Assembly (NCBI GenBank): GCA_039809105.1
Contig: JBDHUJ010000055.1
Span: 1-5,764 of the forward strand
Direction: 5' to 3'
Source of the DNA: JBDHUJ01 sp039809105
GTDB lineage: Bacteria > Patescibacteriota > Saccharimonadia > Saccharimonadales > UBA4665
DNA: 5,764 bases
The stretch's first letter is position 1. Every line of letters begins with the position of its first letter. The notes under the pieces are model-generated. The model ran no database searches. It saw only the letters and a program-made list of their open reading frames with translations, and was not told the DNA's origin. Below, one piece after another: positions 4,151-5,764 of the stretch. Both the position numbers and the translations under genes were made by a program.

Positions 4151-4224
4151 GAGCCATGGCAGGCTCACGTACGCTGTTGTTTGCAACAACAAACCAGTAA
4201 GTACGGAGGATGCCGCCATGGCTC
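4151..4224 (+). promoter_or_regulatory. 74-nt leader hairpin enclosing ribosome binding site and start codon
   Basis: GAGCCATGGC (4151-4160) is perfectly complementary to GCCATGGCTC (4215-4224). Inside, GGC (4162-4164) pairs with GCC (4212-4214), CGTAC (4168-4172) with GTACG (4201-4205), and TGTTGTT (4175-4181) with AACAACA (4185-4191). The right side carries GGAGG (4205-4209) and the ATG at 4218, so the folded leader would hide both. Either the mRNA is under structural control, or this is a palindromic element that now supplies the start of a gene. Confidence 0.65.
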
Positions 4225-4466
4225 ATCCCCTCTTTACCCGAGATGACCGGGTTCTTCTAACAACATTAAGACAATCTGGGCTGAGCAACGTGTCTTGTGC
4301 TCGGATATTGGGGTTCCGCCCAAGCAGCATAGTACGTGTAGGCATCGCGGAAGAGCTTTCTAACGGTAGGTTTATTCCTGTGTTCGTCTGCACCCCTGCA
4401 CTCGCTTGCCTTCGCGTATTATGCATAGACCTGAGCCGATACTATTTGAAGATACGGAAAAAATAA
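4218..4466 (+). CDS. Small HTH-like protein, 82 residues
   Basis: The start is well supported: GGAGG with 8 bases to the ATG. Residues 8-41 read like a homeodomain-type helix-turn-helix: a first helix DDRVLLTTLRQSG, a turn LSN, a second helix VSCARILGF and a third starting RPSSIVRV. This pattern resembles the N-terminal DNA-binding part of IS30-type transposases and small regulators, where a serine follows the turn. The rest (42-82) contains GIAEELSNGRFIPVF and a hydrophobic stretch, and is too short for a catalytic domain. Four cysteines (27, 58, 64, 69) could bind metal, but the spacing fits no zinc finger I know. It may be a small regulator or the remnant of a transposase N-terminus. Its start lies inside a long hairpin. 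Confidence 0.6.
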   Translation: MAHPLFTRDDRVLLTTLRQSGLSNVSCARILGFRPSSIVRVGIAEELSNGRFIPVFVCTPALACLRVLCIDLSRYYLKIRKK

Positions 4467-4552
4467 ATAATGCCATTACTATCTGTAGTTTGAGCAATAT
4501 AATCACAAATAAAGACTACATGCCCTCCCCTCGACACACACCTGCACTGCCG

Positions 4553-4582
4553 TTGACCGGAAGCGATATGACATGTTAGCAT
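4553..4582 (+). promoter_or_regulatory. Promoter of the winged-helix/NYN operon, probably leaderless
   Basis: TTGACC (4553-4558, 5 of 6 match) and an extended -10 TGTTAGCAT (4574-4582) are separated by 18 bases. The start would fall at about 4588-4590, on the ATG at 4589. No ribosome binding site precedes that ATG, so a leaderless mRNA is the natural reading. Confidence 0.55.
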
Positions 4583-4588
4583 AAGCAG

Positions 4589-4981
4589 ATGGGAAAATAC
4601 ATTTCTTACCGAGCGGCCGTAGAAGCTTTACGGACTATATTTGATAGCCCAGACAAAGACCTCCTTACTACTACAGAGATATTCCAGCTCGTCGGACGCG
4701 ATTTGAATAATGTAGAACAGAACAAGAAATGGCTGACCAATAGGCTCACCGACCTGAAGCACTATGACTTCGTCAGGCCCATATATACCAAAGAATCTCC
4801 CAAGCTGCTCAAAAAAGTCCAGTTGACGCCCGAAGGCAAGAAGGCCCTGGCAAGCAGTTTGAACCAGGAACTTACTAAAGAGATTACGCTAGAGTCAATC
4901 GCTCAAGATATCAAAGAATTTGCCAAGCAGAATCCTAGCATCAAAATAGATTTTACGGCCACTGTCAGGACGGAAGCTTAG
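4589..4981 (+). CDS. Winged-helix-like protein paired with a NYN nuclease
   Basis: A 130-residue protein, small and probably cytosolic. Residues 5-90 fit a winged helix-turn-helix: helix YRAAVEALRTIFDS, TTTEIFQLVGRDL, recognition-type helix NKKWLTNRLTDLKHYDFV, then a wing and LTPEGKKALASS, an ending seen often in winged-helix regulators. Residues 97-117 form another helix, followed by a short tail that could mediate dimerisation or contact with the partner. I do not recognise the exact family. The gene ends 7 bases before the nuclease start, so the two are co-transcribed. Such a pairing often means that the DNA-binding member represses its own operon or restrains the partner; that is inference. 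The start appears leaderless. Confidence 0.8.
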   Translation: MGKYISYRAAVEALRTIFDSPDKDLLTTTEIFQLVGRDLNNVEQNKKWLTNRLTDLKHYDFVRPIYTKESPKLLKKVQLTPEGKKALASSLNQELTKEITLESIAQDIKEFAKQNPSIKIDFTATVRTEA

Positions 4982-4988
4982 CAACGCC

Positions 4989-5513
4989 ATGGCCCATAGC
5001 AAGCATGTATTTGCATTTATCGACAGCCAGAACCTAAACCTTGGCGTTCGGTCCATGGGCTGGCACATCGACTACAAGAAGTTCCGCCTTTACCTCAAAA
5101 ACAAATATGGCGTTGAGCGAGCGTTTATATTCATCGGCCTGGTGAGCAATAACCAAAAACTTTACACTGAGCTACAGGCCGCCGGTTTCATACTGGTATT
5201 TAAGCCGACTGTGCAGTATTTTGAAAATGGCAAGAAAACCGTTAAGGGAAATGTGGACGCCGAGCTTGTGCTGCATGCAGCCGCTATTGAATTCCCTAAC
5301 TACGATAAAGCGGTGATAGTCAGCGGCGACGGCGACTTCGCCTGCCTCCTGGACTTCCTAGAGGGAAAAGGCAAGCTTATGCATGTCTTAGCACCGAATC
5401 ATAAGTATTCAAAGTTACTCAAACCGTTTTCTCAGTACATTATCCACATGAGCCAATTGAGAAAGTCCGTTGAATATCAAAAGACCGGCATTGGCGGTCG
5501 GTCGAAACCTTAG
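4989..5513 (+). CDS. NYN-domain (LabA/DUF88-like) putative RNase
   Basis: A 174-residue protein with the PIN-like NYN fold across nearly its whole length. Acidic active-site residues are in the expected order: FIDSQNL (10-16, Asp12 and Asn15), KGNVDAELVLHA (86-97, Asp90) and IVSGDGDFACLLDFL (110-124, Asp114 and Asp116). Family members are metal-dependent RNases or have lost activity; here all acidic positions remain, so activity is likely. It stands alone, without the OST-HTH or other RNA-binding domain some relatives carry. The ATG at 4989 has no clear ribosome binding site and probably depends on translation of the winged-helix gene ending 7 bases earlier. A toxin, RNA-decay or defence role is possible but nothing here proves it. 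The tail (155-174) is polar and basic. Confidence 0.9.
   Translation: MAHSKHVFAFIDSQNLNLGVRSMGWHIDYKKFRLYLKNKYGVERAFIFIGLVSNNQKLYTELQAAGFILVFKPTVQYFENGKKTVKGNVDAELVLHAAAIEFPNYDKAVIVSGDGDFACLLDFLEGKGKLMHVLAPNHKYSKLLKPFSQYIIHMSQLRKSVEYQKTGIGGRSKP
5479..5499 (-). terminator. Weak hairpin plus T4 on the strand antisense to the NYN gene
   Basis: On the minus strand GACCG (5499-5495) pairs with CGGTC (5487-5483) around a 7-base loop, followed by TTTT. It lies about 40 bases downstream of a consensus antisense promoter, so together they could define a small RNA of about 55 nt. The stem is only five pairs, so termination may be partial. Confidence 0.3.
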
Positions 5514-5539
5514 GCCTATCCGGTCATGGTGATAGCTTT

Positions 5540-5569
5540 ATTATAGCAAACGTATGCACATATTGTCAA
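5540..5569 (-). promoter_or_regulatory. Consensus promoter pointing antisense into the NYN gene
   Basis: On the minus strand a perfect TTGACA (5569-5564) and a perfect TATAAT (5545-5540) are separated by 18 bases, with the extended -10 element TGC just before the TATAAT. Transcription would start near 5533, between the nuclease stop codon and the insertion sequence, and proceed leftward into the nuclease gene. No minus-strand gene follows, so the product should be an antisense or small RNA. Confidence 0.6.
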
Positions 5570-5602
5570 TGCCTCTATTTTAGTGGTTCACTAAACTAAA
5601 AC

Positions 5603-5657
5603 GGAACATCCCGTAAACTTGGAGATGTAAAGCTACCAAGTAAAGAGGAGATGTTCC
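5603..5657 (+). promoter_or_regulatory. Nested hairpin leader of the transposase-like gene
   Basis: GGAACATC (5603-5610) pairs with GATGTTCC (5650-5657), and inside it ACTTGG (5617-5622) pairs with CCAAGT (5636-5641). GGAGATGT also occurs as a direct repeat (5621-5628 and 5647-5654), its second copy being the ribosome binding site. The outer stem takes part of that site and ends 2 bases before the ATG, as in transposase genes whose translation is damped by mRNA structure. Confidence 0.5.
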
Positions 5658-5658
5658 A

Positions 5659-5764
5659 ATGTCAAAACTACCAGATATTCCTGGGAATAAAAAGTGCTGG
5701 CTAGTGTTAAACCAGATCGTATTCGGAGACAGTGTCGGCTGCCCCGCGTGTGGAAACGGCTTGC
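5659..5764 (+). CDS. Probable transposase N-terminus with zinc ribbon (cut by window end)
   Basis: The open frame runs off the window after 35 residues. The ATG at 5659 has AGGAG eight bases upstream. The visible part contains a short N-terminal segment (KKCWLVLNQIVFG) and CPACGN at 28-33, the first knuckle of a zinc ribbon. N-terminal zinc ribbons of this type are typical of IS1595-like and some other transposases. The palindromic leader also suits a mobile element. The DDE or DDN catalytic part is not visible, so the family is unproven; a zinc-ribbon regulator is the alternative. Confidence 0.55.
   Translation, partial: MSKLPDIPGNKKCWLVLNQIVFGDSVGCPACGNGL

Larger units (their letters stand above)
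5578..5764 (+). mobile_element. Left end of an insertion sequence (partial)
   Basis: A transposase-like gene begins at 5659, preceded by about 80 bases of palindromic leader. TTTTAGT (5578-5584) and ACTAAAA (5595-5601) form an inverted repeat around TAGTGGTTCACTA, which may include the element's terminal repeat. The right end and target duplication are outside the window, so the boundary is a guess. Confidence 0.45.

Noticed and set aside
1..5764. CRISPR array
   Set aside because: No regularly spaced direct repeats of 20-40 bases were seen; the repeats present are short, few or inverted.

Overview
The window is bacterial DNA of roughly half GC content with short intergenic gaps, small genes and a tRNA that carries its encoded CCA end. 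No gene fixes the taxon. The mix of short secreted or membrane proteins of unknown family, a NYN nuclease, an SAM-responsive metK leader that looks closest to the SAM-I/SAM-IV clan, and many dispersed palindromes would suit a small-genome Candidate Phyla Radiation lineage such as Saccharibacteria. That placement is a guess. UGA behaves as a normal stop.

Layout. Bases 1-329 hold no convincing gene, only repeats and dyads. Bases 330-1303 (minus strand) are a two-gene operon: an exported coiled-coil-like protein followed, through a one-base TAATG overlap, by a small single-pass membrane protein. Bases 1304-1678 hold that operon's candidate promoter, a dispersed GTCATTCC-type repeat and a dense cluster of palindromes. 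metK (S-adenosylmethionine synthetase) follows on the minus strand at 1679-2845. Its leader (about 2846-3006) contains an SAM riboswitch-like core and a hairpin that would hide the metK ribosome binding site.

Divergently from metK, a TATAAT promoter near 3073 fires rightwards into an unusual region at about 3085-3335. A copy of the 5' end of tRNA-Gln is followed by at least seven near-perfect hairpins, a good candidate for a structured non-coding RNA. The intact tRNA-Gln(CTG) gene lies just downstream at 3356-3429. A bidirectional terminator ends both it and a convergent 167-residue orphan gene.

Right of the tRNA the content looks accessory: the orphan gene (3474-3977, minus), an 82-residue HTH-like gene whose start sits inside a 74-nt hairpin (4218-4466), a possibly leaderless winged-helix gene joined to a NYN-family nuclease gene (4589-5513), a consensus promoter pointing antisense into the nuclease gene, and the left end of an insertion sequence whose transposase runs off the window. 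Islands next to tRNA genes are common, so this part may be an integrated or variable segment.

The most novel-looking items are the hairpin-rich RNA next to tRNA-Gln, which has a partial tRNA copy and a 10-nt complement of the tRNA anticodon loop; the metK leader's alternative pairings; and the NYN/winged-helix pair with a possible antisense RNA.
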